Made by a program: the position numbers and the translations under genes. A stretch of DNA of 64,000 nucleotides from Sphingomonas sp. Root241 (GTDB taxonomy: Bacteria; Pseudomonadota; Alphaproteobacteria; Sphingomonadales; Sphingomonadaceae): positions 987,776-1,051,775 of the forward strand of contig NZ_LMIV01000001.1 of NCBI RefSeq assembly GCF_001428865.1, read 5' to 3'. This document shows positions 24,622 to 33,208 of this stretch, piece by piece. Under the pieces are notes generated by a model. The model saw only the letters and a program-made list of their open reading frames with translations. It did not search any database and was not told the DNA's origin. The stretch's first letter is position 1. Each line of letters begins with the position of its first letter.

Positions 24622-25821
24622 TCAGCGGCGCGTAATTCCGGCGCTTGCTTGGTCGAGAATATCGTTCGCCATTCTCCGCATGATATTGTGTCGGGCAAAT
24701 CGCTGCTTGAAGGACTCGCGGTCTATCGTCCCGGACCGGGCCAACAGCCTGTCGAACGCCTCGCACATTCCGGCCACGTCGCACGGATCGAACACTTCCG
24801 CAGCCGGCACTTCGCTCCGCAGGAACTCGGCCGCGTGGCCGGCCACACCGGCCAGGATCGGTTTGCCTGTCGCGGCATATTCGAAGAGCTTTGACGGCAG
24901 CACCTTCCTGAACGCCGCATGGTCGTTCAGGTGAAGGAAGAGGATGTCGGCCTCTCGATACTGTTCGAGCAGTTCCACTCGCGGCACGGGGTCACGTAGC
25001 TCAACCGAGCCGCGGCCCGTGCTCGTCGCCATCGCCGCTTCCAGCTGTTTGCGGCGCCCGCCATCGCCGATCACCCGGAAGCGGGCCCTTTGGGCCAGCG
25101 CTGCCGCCGCGGCCGGGACGATGCTGTGCAGGCCTTGTCCCTCGCCGATATTGCCCGCGTACAGGATTAGTGGAGGCCGTTCCGCCGTGGTTCCGGCGGT
25201 GGAGAAAGTGTTTGCGAGGAACTCGTCGTCGATTCCATTGGTGAAAATGCTCAGATCCACATCTGGCGCGATTGCACGCACATGGCTTTCGAAGCCCGCC
25301 GAGACGAGATTGATGTGCGACGCGCTTCGAAACGTCCGTCGCTCGAGGAGCCGGAACAACGGCAACGCGAAACGCAACGGGCTGTGCGCTAGCAGATCGC
25401 TCATGGTATCCGTGAACAGATCGCGGATATCGAGATAAAGCGGCGCGCGCGCGTGCTTGGCGAGATGGGCACCGAGCGCCGCAGTCATCAGACGAGACGA
25501 GGTTGCGAAGACGATGTCCCAATCCTGGCCCCGTACCAGCCGACGTGCCTGCCGGGCGAAGTGGATGAAGGCATACGCCTGGTCCGCCATGCCGCTATCA
25601 TGGCCTGGCAGAGCGATACGCCGCACGCGAACCCCTTGCTGATTCTCCTCCGTCGCCGCCTCGCGGGTCAGAGTGCGATAACGATTCGGCATCGATGTGA
25701 TGACATCGATCTGCAGGTTTTCGTTACCTACCTCCCGCAGCGCCTTCACCAAGGCCAAGGCGCGGAATGACCCCGCACTGAGATCCGGGGGATAATAAAA
25801 GCTGAGAATGAGAACCTTCAT
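24622..25821 (-). CDS. Glycosyltransferase family 4 (WbuB-like)
   Basis: This 399-residue GT-B enzyme begins MKVLILSFYYPPDLSAGSFR, typical of WbuB/WcaI-type GT4 proteins. The donor-binding half contains LILYAGNIGEGQGLHSIVPA, VIGDGGRRKQLE and LPSKLFEYAATGKPILAGV, with the family glutamate in the last block. In E. coli O-antigen loci WbuB transfers an N-acetylated 6-deoxy amino sugar. It is the last gene of the minus-strand set that makes and loads such a sugar, so adding the second residue is a reasonable role (inference). The gap to the upstream fusion gene is 73 bases. Confidence 0.9.
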   Translation of the reverse strand: MKVLILSFYYPPDLSAGSFRALALVKALREVGNENLQIDVITSMPNRYRTLTREAATEENQQGVRVRRIALPGHDSGMADQAYAFIHFARQARRLVRGQDWDIVFATSSRLMTAALGAHLAKHARAPLYLDIRDLFTDTMSDLLAHSPLRFALPLFRLLERRTFRSASHINLVSAGFESHVRAIAPDVDLSIFTNGIDDEFLANTFSTAGTTAERPPLILYAGNIGEGQGLHSIVPAAAAALAQRARFRVIGDGGRRKQLEAAMATSTGRGSVELRDPVPRVELLEQYREADILFLHLNDHAAFRKVLPSKLFEYAATGKPILAGVAGHAAEFLRSEVPAAEVFDPCDVAGMCEAFDRLLARSGTIDRESFKQRFARHNIMRRMANDILDQASAGITRR

Positions 25822-25894
25822 CGTAGCCCCCAGCCCTGTGCCGGCGTGATTGCCCTTTCGGAGCCGACCGACTGGGTTGAATTCTGTCGTTGCA

Positions 25895-27100
25895 TCATCC
25901 GGCAGTCTCTTGCCTCACTCTATCGCCATGTCCCCCACCGGCGGCGGTCGCGAGCGCTATCCGCAGGTCGAGCAGGAGGGATTGCGACGCGCAATAACGG
26001 GCGTCCCATTCCGCGAGCAATTCGGGATCGCTCATGTCGATCCCGTTCACCTGCGCCAAGCCAGTGATCCCGGGCGTCAAAGCGAGTACGCCCCGGCGTT
26101 GGCGCGCAGCGACCAGGGCTGTCTGTACGGGCAGACACGGGCGGGGCCCGATAAGGCTGATCTCGTTGCGCAGAATATTCCAAATCTGCGGCAACTCGTC
26201 GAGTTTGGTGCGGCGAAGGAATGCGCCAAGCGGCGTCACTGCCGATGTCGAGATTTCGTGCGTGCCGAGCTGTGCGGTGCCGATCTTCATCGTTCGGAAC
26301 TTGTAGCAGACGAACGTGCGGCCGTCGCGGCCGACACGCTCCTGCGCAAACAGTCCGGGGCCCGTCGATGACAGACGAACCGCAATCCAAATCAACAAGC
26401 CGAGCCACCAGAAGAACAATGCTACGACAACGGCAAATGCGAGATCGATCGTTCGCTTGGTAAAGCCAAAGAACCAATTCTGGCGCTGCGTGTCGGAAAT
26501 CACGGTACGGCTCTCGCTCGGACCCCCGTCGATTAGGAAAGCACCCAGTTTCGCGATATTCACCGTGGGCTTCAGCGCTTTCAGAACCGAGAACAGCGAT
26601 TTGGCAAGGGGACGCGGCAGCGTGTTGAGAAAGGCGAGCTTACCGCTCCACTGTCCAGAATAGACAAGCGGCAGATAAATGGTGAAGCATCGGGGGCCAG
26701 TGACGGCCGCCAGTGCCTCGGTTCCTTCCCGCTTGCTTTGGGCATAGGGGCTGTGATCCTTCGGATCCAACGCGCGGATCGAGGATATGTCGACAAATTG
26801 TTTGATCCCGGCTTCTCGCGCGCGGGCGAAGGTGTCGAGCAACATGTCGACATTGACCGCCCTGAACTGATCCAGGCTAGCATTCTGGTCGTTGTTCAAC
26901 GCGGCGAGATGCAGCAGGAGATCGTATCCGGCGGCCATTTCCTGCAACTGCGAATAGTTGCAGACCGGGATCCCGGGAAACAGGTCGGTAAGCTTGGCAG
27001 GATTCCGGCCAACCAGCAGCAGTGTCGCGCCGGAAGCATCCAGTAGAGGTACGAGCTGTTTTCCGACGAATCCGGAAGCGCCGGTGATTGCGATCTTCAT
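25895..27100 (-). CDS. Fusion: NAD-dependent 4-keto-sugar reductase/epimerase plus monotopic phosphoglycosyltransferase
   Basis: I use the ATG at 27100 (401 residues). Residues about 1-205 are a short extended-SDR domain: ITGASGFVGKQLVP, LHLAALNND, DISSIRAL and PYAQSKREG (YxxxK). Residues about 215-395 are a bacterial sugar transferase of the PglC/WcaJ type. They show KRTIDLAFAVVVALFFWWLG (re-entrant membrane helix), GRTFVCYKFRTMK, KLDELPQIWNIL with the catalytic DE pair, ISLIGPRPCLPVQ and LTPGITGLAQVNG. The transferase moves a sugar-1-phosphate onto undecaprenyl phosphate. The SDR half resembles WbpV/WreQ-type reductases that finish QuiNAc or FucNAc, and the matching dehydratase is the next gene upstream. 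One polypeptide may therefore reduce and load the first sugar. Confidence 0.88.
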   Translation of the reverse strand: MKIAITGASGFVGKQLVPLLDASGATLLLVGRNPAKLTDLFPGIPVCNYSQLQEMAAGYDLLLHLAALNNDQNASLDQFRAVNVDMLLDTFARAREAGIKQFVDISSIRALDPKDHSPYAQSKREGTEALAAVTGPRCFTIYLPLVYSGQWSGKLAFLNTLPRPLAKSLFSVLKALKPTVNIAKLGAFLIDGGPSESRTVISDTQRQNWFFGFTKRTIDLAFAVVVALFFWWLGLLIWIAVRLSSTGPGLFAQERVGRDGRTFVCYKFRTMKIGTAQLGTHEISTSAVTPLGAFLRRTKLDELPQIWNILRNEISLIGPRPCLPVQTALVAARQRRGVLALTPGITGLAQVNGIDMSDPELLAEWDARYCASQSLLLDLRIALATAAGGGHGDRVRQETAG

Positions 27101-27176
27101 TGCGTGGCTTTCTGGTCCGGCTAGGGCAGTGACAGCCGCCAGTTCATTCTGGAAGCGTGAGCGTGCTAGCGCCCTG

Positions 27177-29132
27177 TCAGGCGGCTCGACCGGAATCCGG
27201 CCTGGATTCCAATGCCGCTGGCGGAGCTGCGTATTCGGGAACAAGATGCTTGAGAATCGCGATCGCGTTTTTGCGGTTCCCTCCGCGTACCGCCTCGCGA
27301 AGCAAGGTCAACTGGGCTTCCAGCGCGTGCCAAGGCAGGTGATCCTCGCGCGCCTGCATGATCCGTGGGTGTGGCGTCGCACGCGGTTGGTCGCCGATGA
27401 GAAGCTCCTCGTAGAGTTTCTCGCCTGGCCTCAACCCGACCTCGAGGATCTCGATATCGCCGTCGGGGTGATCGGCGTCGCGAACGCTCAAGCCCGAAAG
27501 GCTGATCATCGTGCGCGCGAGATCATAGATGCGGACCGGTTCACCCATGTCCAGCACGAAGACCTCGCCGCCGGTGGACATGGCGCCGGCCTGAATCACC
27601 AGCTGCGCCGCCTCGGGAATGGTCATGAAATAGCGCGTCACGTCGCGATGGGTGAGAGTCACCGGACCGCCGCTGCGTATCTGCTGCTGGAAGCGGGGAA
27701 CGACGGAACCGCTGGAGCCTAGGACGTTGCCGAACCGTACCATCGTGAACCGTGTCGAACTGCCGCGGGCCGCAAGTGCCTGGAGAACCAGCTCGCAGAT
27801 CCGCTTGGTGGCGCCCATGATGTTGGTCGGCCGCACGGCCTTGTCCGTGCTGATCAGAATGAAGTTCTGGACCCCGGCGCGCTCGGCCGCCAGCGCGCAG
27901 TGCAGCGTGCTGAAGACGTTGTTCCACAGCCCGGCCAAAACGTTCTCCTCGACGAGGGGAACATGCTTGTAGGCCGCAGCGTGAAAGGTCGTGTCAGGCT
28001 TCCAGCGCGCGAACAGCCGATCCGCCACGTCGGCATCTGCGACATTGCCCAGTTCTGCGACAATTCGCGTCGTCTCGGGAACGAGCCCGTTATCGCGCGC
28101 ATGGCGCAGTTCCGCCTCGATCGAGTAGAGAGCATGTTCCGTCATTTCGACGAGGATGATGGTCGTCGGGTTGAGCGCCATGATCTGCCGGCAAAGCTCA
28201 CTGCCGATCGAGCCGCCGGCACCGGTGACCATCACCGACTTCCCCTTCACCTTGCGATGCAGGAGCAGATGATTTGGCGGGACCGGATCGCGCCCGAGCA
28301 GGTCTTCGATTTCGATCTGCCGAAGGTCGTCGAGAGATATCTTACCGTCGACGATCTGCAGGACGTTCGGCAGCGTCAGCACTCGAACCTTATAGCCTTC
28401 GAACGAACGCACGATCCGTTCGCGCTGCGACCGCGGGAGATTCGGGATCGCGAGCAGAATCGTGTCGATCTCGAGCCGCACGAGCCATGCACCGATACGG
28501 TTGCTGCCATAAATCCGCACCCCGTCGAGATGCTGGCCATCGAGGCGAAGGTCGTCGTCTATGAACCCATGGAGCATCATCGTGGGCTCATGGCGCAGCG
28601 AAGCGGCCAACTGACGCCCCGCCGAACCGGCCCCGAAAATGAGTACCCGGCTCTGCGGACCGACGCGGTTGCGCTGATGCAGCAGGTCGAACAGGATATA
28701 GCGGATGGTGACGCGGCTGAGCATCAGCAGCAGCCCGAACACCAGCGGATGGATCACCGACACGGTGCGCGGAACACCCTCGACGCTCGTGACGCCGAAC
28801 ACTGCGACCAATCCGACCGTCATCAGTGCGCAGGAAGAGCCGATCCGCATCATCGTGCGCGAGCCGATGTAACGCACGATCGAACGGTAGATGCCCCGGA
28901 TCAGGAAGATCGGCAGCCAGAGACCGATAGCCACGAGGCCAAAGGCCCCCATCGGCGGGCTCCACAGCCGCCATTCGCCGAGGCGCAGCGAAAACGAAAT
29001 CCAGACCGCTGCGATACAGAGCAGGGCATCCAGTGCCACCAGCAATACGAACTTGGTGGGGCGCCCCAGATTGACGAGCCTCTGTATCGCACGGATTGCC
29101 GCGGCTTCCCCGGTGAGCAACCAGTTCCTCAT
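27177..29132 (-). CDS. Membrane UDP-GlcNAc 4,6-dehydratase (WbpM/PglF/CapD family)
   Basis: The ATG at 29132 follows a ggagg site six bases away (651 residues). The N-terminal 150 residues contain four membrane segments. Next come a CoA-binding-like Rossmann fold (VLIFGAGSAGRQLAASL, about 165) and the catalytic SDR domain (MVTGAGGSIGSELCRQI, about 305). The active-site block reads STDKAVRPTNIMGATKR, with Met where soluble SDRs have Tyr, as in WbpM. It makes UDP-4-keto-6-deoxy-GlcNAc. The product fits the reductase half of the fusion protein encoded next, giving UDP-QuiNAc or FucNAc-type sugars. The gap to the upstream methyltransferase gene is 138 bases. Confidence 0.94.
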   Translation of the reverse strand: MRNWLLTGEAAAIRAIQRLVNLGRPTKFVLLVALDALLCIAAVWISFSLRLGEWRLWSPPMGAFGLVAIGLWLPIFLIRGIYRSIVRYIGSRTMMRIGSSCALMTVGLVAVFGVTSVEGVPRTVSVIHPLVFGLLLMLSRVTIRYILFDLLHQRNRVGPQSRVLIFGAGSAGRQLAASLRHEPTMMLHGFIDDDLRLDGQHLDGVRIYGSNRIGAWLVRLEIDTILLAIPNLPRSQRERIVRSFEGYKVRVLTLPNVLQIVDGKISLDDLRQIEIEDLLGRDPVPPNHLLLHRKVKGKSVMVTGAGGSIGSELCRQIMALNPTTIILVEMTEHALYSIEAELRHARDNGLVPETTRIVAELGNVADADVADRLFARWKPDTTFHAAAYKHVPLVEENVLAGLWNNVFSTLHCALAAERAGVQNFILISTDKAVRPTNIMGATKRICELVLQALAARGSSTRFTMVRFGNVLGSSGSVVPRFQQQIRSGGPVTLTHRDVTRYFMTIPEAAQLVIQAGAMSTGGEVFVLDMGEPVRIYDLARTMISLSGLSVRDADHPDGDIEILEVGLRPGEKLYEELLIGDQPRATPHPRIMQAREDHLPWHALEAQLTLLREAVRGGNRKNAIAILKHLVPEYAAPPAALESRPDSGRAA

Positions 29133-29270
29133 CAATCCCCTCCCGGCTGCCGCTCGGATCGAGCCGCCGTACGGTCCGCGTCCATAGCCAAGTGCATCTC
29201 GCCCATCAACTCTTTCGCCGGATGCGGCCGTCGCAGGCGCGGGCGTCGCAATGCGGCAGGCAAAGATGCC

Positions 29271-30143
29271 TCATATCTTCGCCGCATAGACGACGATATC
29301 GCGCCCGAAACCGAGCGTGGCGGCGTGCTCGCAATAGCGGACATAGGCCTCGGGGTTCTTCTCGACGAGATGGTTCACGCAGAACACACGCGCCTGATGC
29401 GCCTGCTTCCCCTTGGACGGATCGGTGACGTAATTGGCGTGCGGATTGGCCAGGAAGAGCTCGATCGGGAACGTCACCTGCTTCGAGAGAATGCGCAGCC
29501 CCCTGTCCTCGAAGATCCGGTCGATATTCTCGGTGTTGAAATAGGAAAGATGCTCGGGGGGTGCGAACCAGGTGTTGCGCGTCATCTGGTTGGCGAGCAG
29601 CGCGGCCTGGAAATCGGAGTAGTCGTTCGGCACCACGCACCGGATCACGGTGTCACTGCCGCAGAGCTGATACAGCCCATCGACCGCCTCGGCCGGATCG
29701 AGCACATGTTCAAGCACGTTGGAAAAGTTGATGAGGTCGAATTGCGCGTCGTTCTGTAGTGAACGGATCACATCATAGGCGTCGCCTTTGATAAAGTGCT
29801 TCAGCAATTCAGGATGAAATCGGTTCAATCCGTCATCGGAGAAGTCGCAGCATTTGATATCCCAGCCCATGCGGGAGAAATAATTTGCGAAAAATCCTTC
29901 TCCGCAGCCGACGTCGAGCAGGGAGGTCGCCTTCTTTCCAAGAAGTCGGAGAGTGGTTTCGGCAAGAATGCCGTCAGCATCAAAGAACCTGATCTCATCA
30001 TCGCTGTAGCTATGGCTATATTGCCCAAGCTGCTGCTGATAATATTTCTGTTCGTAGAACGTCCGGAGATCCTCGGCGGACGGTCGAGGCGTCGCCTCGA
30101 TGAACCCAAGCTTGTTGCGGGTTTCGCTATACATGGTTCCCAT
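29271..30143 (-). CDS. Class I SAM-dependent methyltransferase
   Basis: I take the ATG at 30143, four bases after the stop of the upstream gene. ATG 30134 is also possible. The 290-residue protein has the SAM-binding LLDVGCGEGFFANYFSRMGWDI, an acidic strand (CCDFSD), and FDLINFSNVLEHVLDP as the post-motif region. The stretch HLSYFNTENI is frequent in sugar and glycan methyltransferases of O-antigen loci. The N-terminus (RNKLGFIEATPRPSAEDL) lacks a membrane helix. It sits between the beta-helix protein and the dehydratase and could O- or C-methylate a sugar or cap a chain. The substrate is unknown. Confidence 0.85.
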   Translation of the reverse strand: MGTMYSETRNKLGFIEATPRPSAEDLRTFYEQKYYQQQLGQYSHSYSDDEIRFFDADGILAETTLRLLGKKATSLLDVGCGEGFFANYFSRMGWDIKCCDFSDDGLNRFHPELLKHFIKGDAYDVIRSLQNDAQFDLINFSNVLEHVLDPAEAVDGLYQLCGSDTVIRCVVPNDYSDFQAALLANQMTRNTWFAPPEHLSYFNTENIDRIFEDRGLRILSKQVTFPIELFLANPHANYVTDPSKGKQAHQARVFCVNHLVEKNPEAYVRYCEHAATLGFGRDIVVYAAKI

Positions 30144-30147
30144 TCTC

Positions 30148-31797
30148 TCAGCTGATCTCAAACTGTAAATCGAAGTGGATCGTGAACGGCCCCGGCGCCC
30201 AGCGTCCGTCGCCGTCCCTCACCAGCAGCAAATTGCCCGCGCCCGCGCGCGTCACGACGCCGCCGCTCTCGCGTCGACCTCCGGTGACGAGGCGCATCGG
30301 GTGCTCGCCATCGCGTGCGGCCCGTATGCCGCGCGGCAGGGACAGGTTGACCGCCGCCGCAGGCCGCCTGAGCGTGCCGCTGAGCGCGCCCGAAATGCGA
30401 ACCGTCCGGCCCTGGCGTTGAAACCGGCAGTGATTGTCGGAGGAAGCGGCTACAGTCATGCTCGCTTCGTCGTTATCGCCGGCGAGCGTCGGGAGGTAAT
30501 CCCGCCAGTCGGCGAGGCTCCAGCTTGCCTTGTTCGCCTCGTCGCTGACGACCCTGGAATAATCGTATCGATTGCTCGCGGAAGGGAAGGTTGCGGCGGC
30601 GCCGCCTTGCAGGACGATCGAGGGCTGCATCGTCGCGGCCAGCCATTCGTCGGTGATCGTCGGGTTGCATCCCGCGCCGACGGCGAGAATGGCGCGCGCG
30701 GTGCCGATGTCCATCGAAAATCGGCAACTCCGGATCGACGGCCATACCTTCCGGTTCGGGTCGCTGCCATCGAGGCGCAGGTGAAAGCCAAGCGTCAGGC
30801 TGGCGCCTTGTCCTCGCCTTCCAGACACGGTGAACGGCATTTCCGGAAATTGCGAATAGGCGCCGGCGTCGACGATCCGGACCGCGCGCAGCCCGCCGCC
30901 ATTGTCGACCGCATCGACCACCAGCACCATCGGACCGGAACTTGCGCCCCCGGCCACCGTGAGCCGATCGCCTGAAGCATATCCCGAACCCGCCCGAAGG
31001 ATCTGGACCGCGCCGCCGGAATGCCAATTATCTTCGAACCAGCAGCCGTCGAGGACGACGCCTTCGACAAACCCGTTTCCGCCTGGCGCGAACAGCAGGC
31101 CTTCGCGCCCGTTGCTTTCAAAGTCGCGGCCGATGCAGGTGATCGCCGCTCCGGATCGGATCACTCCTCCTTCGAGCCGTGCGCCGGTGTTCACGCCGCC
31201 GATATGAACGAGCGATGTGGGGAAGGCGGGGTCCTCCCCATGCCACAGCTCGTTCACGGCATTCTCTTCGGCGGTAACGTTGATGAAGACGCTTTTGAGA
31301 CAACGGTCATATCGGATGCCGATCGCGCCGGGGCCGTTGAATTGCCGTACGCGAACGTTCTGGACCGTGAAGGAACCGCTGTTCGCCGCGCCGAAATGCA
31401 TGCCGGTGGCGCCCGGCGAGCCGTTTCCCTGCAGTTGATAGTCGCGATGGGTCTGGCAATAGCCGGCCAGCGCCAGCCCGCTGCCGGCTTCAATCCTGAG
31501 AATGCTTCTGTGCTCCCCTTCGCCGATGATGGCGTCGCACGCGGGAGGGGCGAGGTTCGAGACCCGGTAGGTTCCGGCAGGAACGAGTATTCGGCGGCCC
31601 TTGGTCGCGAATGCGCGGTTCAGCGCGTCAGTGTCGTCGGCCTTGTCGTTGCCTACGGCGCCAAAGGATTTGATCGAGAGCATGCCGGTATCGCCTGCGG
31701 GCTCCTGCGGAAGCGGGGGCGCCGATCTCGCAGGTCCGCTTACGCCGGCCGCGGCCAGCAGGCTCAGCAGCGAGCGACGAGAAGGTTGAAGGTCCAA
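30148..31797 (-). CDS. Tat-exported right-handed beta-helix protein (pectate lyase 3-like)
   Basis: The 549-residue protein begins with a twin-arginine signal (PSRRSLLSLLAAAGVSG), then the typical SIKSFGAVGNDKADDTDALNRAF entry of the pectate-lyase-3 superfamily. Coils follow with GRRILVPAGTYRV and repeated short hydrophobic/Asn-Gly strands. A C-terminal beta-rich domain of about 110 residues (HCRFQRQGRTVRISGALSG) resembles phage tail-spike or carbohydrate-binding ends. Such proteins often bind or cleave polysaccharide. No catalytic set can be assigned by eye. Start is TTG 31797 with a poor ribosome site, so the true start is uncertain. It leads the minus-strand glycan operon, opposite pseB. 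Confidence 0.75.
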   Translation of the reverse strand: MDLQPSRRSLLSLLAAAGVSGPARSAPPLPQEPAGDTGMLSIKSFGAVGNDKADDTDALNRAFATKGRRILVPAGTYRVSNLAPPACDAIIGEGEHRSILRIEAGSGLALAGYCQTHRDYQLQGNGSPGATGMHFGAANSGSFTVQNVRVRQFNGPGAIGIRYDRCLKSVFINVTAEENAVNELWHGEDPAFPTSLVHIGGVNTGARLEGGVIRSGAAITCIGRDFESNGREGLLFAPGGNGFVEGVVLDGCWFEDNWHSGGAVQILRAGSGYASGDRLTVAGGASSGPMVLVVDAVDNGGGLRAVRIVDAGAYSQFPEMPFTVSGRRGQGASLTLGFHLRLDGSDPNRKVWPSIRSCRFSMDIGTARAILAVGAGCNPTITDEWLAATMQPSIVLQGGAAATFPSASNRYDYSRVVSDEANKASWSLADWRDYLPTLAGDNDEASMTVAASSDNHCRFQRQGRTVRISGALSGTLRRPAAAVNLSLPRGIRAARDGEHPMRLVTGGRRESGGVVTRAGAGNLLLVRDGDGRWAPGPFTIHFDLQFEIS

Positions 31798-32206
31798 GGT
31801 GGGCAGTCCCGTACGCGTTGGTCAATAACGGTTCATGCGCTAGCCTATCCTTTGTGTTCGCGCGATAGCGTCGCGCGACTGGCAGATGTAGCGCCTTCGG
31901 CAGAGACGCGACAACGCGCAAGCTCGTGAAAGTCGACGAGCTTCTTGACTAGCAAACGTTGCCCACTATGCAGCGAAGCGGCTCGACGGGGCCGGGCGCG
32001 TCCTATGCTCAGGCCGTGTCCTGAACCGTTTGTACCGTCGTGAGAAGGATTTTCCTGACATTGAAATGATCCCTTCGACGGAGGCTCGCGCTGTTGCGGC
32101 ATCTGGAGGGTTTGCTCCATTGCCGTCGGCGGCCATCCCGGCTCGACGGGGCCTCGCGATGGGCGACCCGGATGCTTCGCTACGTGATTTTAGAATAGGA
32201 TGAGAC
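31798..32206. promoter_or_regulatory. Divergent control region between beta-helix gene and pseB
   Basis: This 409-base gap has no convincing gene. It holds an inverted repeat tcgcgcga-tagcg-tcgcgcga at 31858-31878, where each arm is also self-complementary. A 15-base direct repeat cggctcgacggggcc lies at 31979-31993 and 32139-32153, spaced by 160 bases. A ribosome site (aggatgag) precedes the pseB ATG. Base composition near 32000-32080 is lower in GC than the genes around it. Promoters for both operons must lie here. Confidence 0.5.
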
Positions 32207-33205
32207 ATGCTTGAAGACGCAAGCATCTTGGTAACAGGGGGAACCGGGTCCTTCGGCAACGCATTCGTGCCGATGACTCTCGCTCGCTATAATCCGCGGC
32301 GGATCATCATCTTCTCACGCGACGAGATGAAGCAGTGGGAGATGGCGAAGAATTTCCGCGACGATCCCCGCGTGCGCTTCTTCATTGGCGACGTCCGTGA
32401 TCGCGAGCGCCTCTATCGGGCTCTCGATGGCGTCGATTATGTCGTTCACGCAGCGGCGACCAAGATCGTTCCGACTGCGGAATATAATCCGTTCGAGTGC
32501 GTGAAGACCAATATCAATGGCGCCATGAACGTCATCGACGCCGCCATCGACAAGAGGGTCAAGCGGGTCGTCGCGCTGTCGACCGACAAGGCCAGCAGCC
32601 CGGCAAATCTCTATGGTGCGACCAAGCTCGCATCCGACAAGCTGTTCATCGCGGGCAATTCCTACTCCGGCAGTCACGAGACGCGCTTTTCCGTGGTGCG
32701 CTACGGCAATGTGATGGGATCCCGCGGTTCGGTCATTCCGTTCTTCCAGTCGATCCGTGATCAGGGCGTGCTGCCGATCACCGACGAACGGATGACTCGC
32801 TTCATGATTTCGCTCGAACAGGGTGTCGAGCTCGTCTGGCATGCGCTGGACGACATGGAGGGGGGGGAAATCTACGTGAAGAAGATCCCCTCGATGAAGG
32901 TGGTCGATCTCGCCCATGTCGTGGCGCCGGAGGCGCGGCAGGAAATCGTGGGGATCCGTCCGGGCGAGAAGCTGCACGAGCAGATGATCAGCGAAGAGGA
33001 TTCGCACTACACCTTCGAATATCCCGAGCACTTCAAGATATTGCCGGCGATCAACGAATGGTCTCTCAGCCAAAGCCGGATCAAGGACGGCCGCAAGGTC
33101 GCCGAGGGTTTCAGCTATACCAGCGACAATAATCCGCAATGGATGACCCGCGAAGACCTCGCCGCGTGGATCGAGAAGAACAAGCAGAAGATCGGGAAGA
33201 TCTAG
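32207..33205 (+). CDS. pseB: UDP-N-acetylglucosamine 4,6-dehydratase (inverting), PseB
   Basis: The 332-residue soluble extended SDR starts the nonulosonate pathway by converting UDP-GlcNAc to UDP-2-acetamido-2,6-dideoxy-L-arabino-hexos-4-ulose. Motifs are ILVTGGTGSFGNAFV, IFSRDEMKQWEM (typical of PseB), VHAAATKIVPTAEYNPFE, LSTDKASSPANLYGATKLASD, VVRYGNVMGSRGSVIPFF and VGIRPGEKLHEQMI. It differs from the membrane dehydratase at 27177 in length and in having Tyr in the YxxxK block. pseC follows after three bases. The pairing of PseB and PseC is strong evidence for pseudaminic-type rather than legionaminic-type chemistry. Confidence 0.95.
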   Translation: MLEDASILVTGGTGSFGNAFVPMTLARYNPRRIIIFSRDEMKQWEMAKNFRDDPRVRFFIGDVRDRERLYRALDGVDYVVHAAATKIVPTAEYNPFECVKTNINGAMNVIDAAIDKRVKRVVALSTDKASSPANLYGATKLASDKLFIAGNSYSGSHETRFSVVRYGNVMGSRGSVIPFFQSIRDQGVLPITDERMTRFMISLEQGVELVWHALDDMEGGEIYVKKIPSMKVVDLAHVVAPEARQEIVGIRPGEKLHEQMISEEDSHYTFEYPEHFKILPAINEWSLSQSRIKDGRKVAEGFSYTSDNNPQWMTREDLAAWIEKNKQKIGKI

Positions 33206-33208
33206 GCC

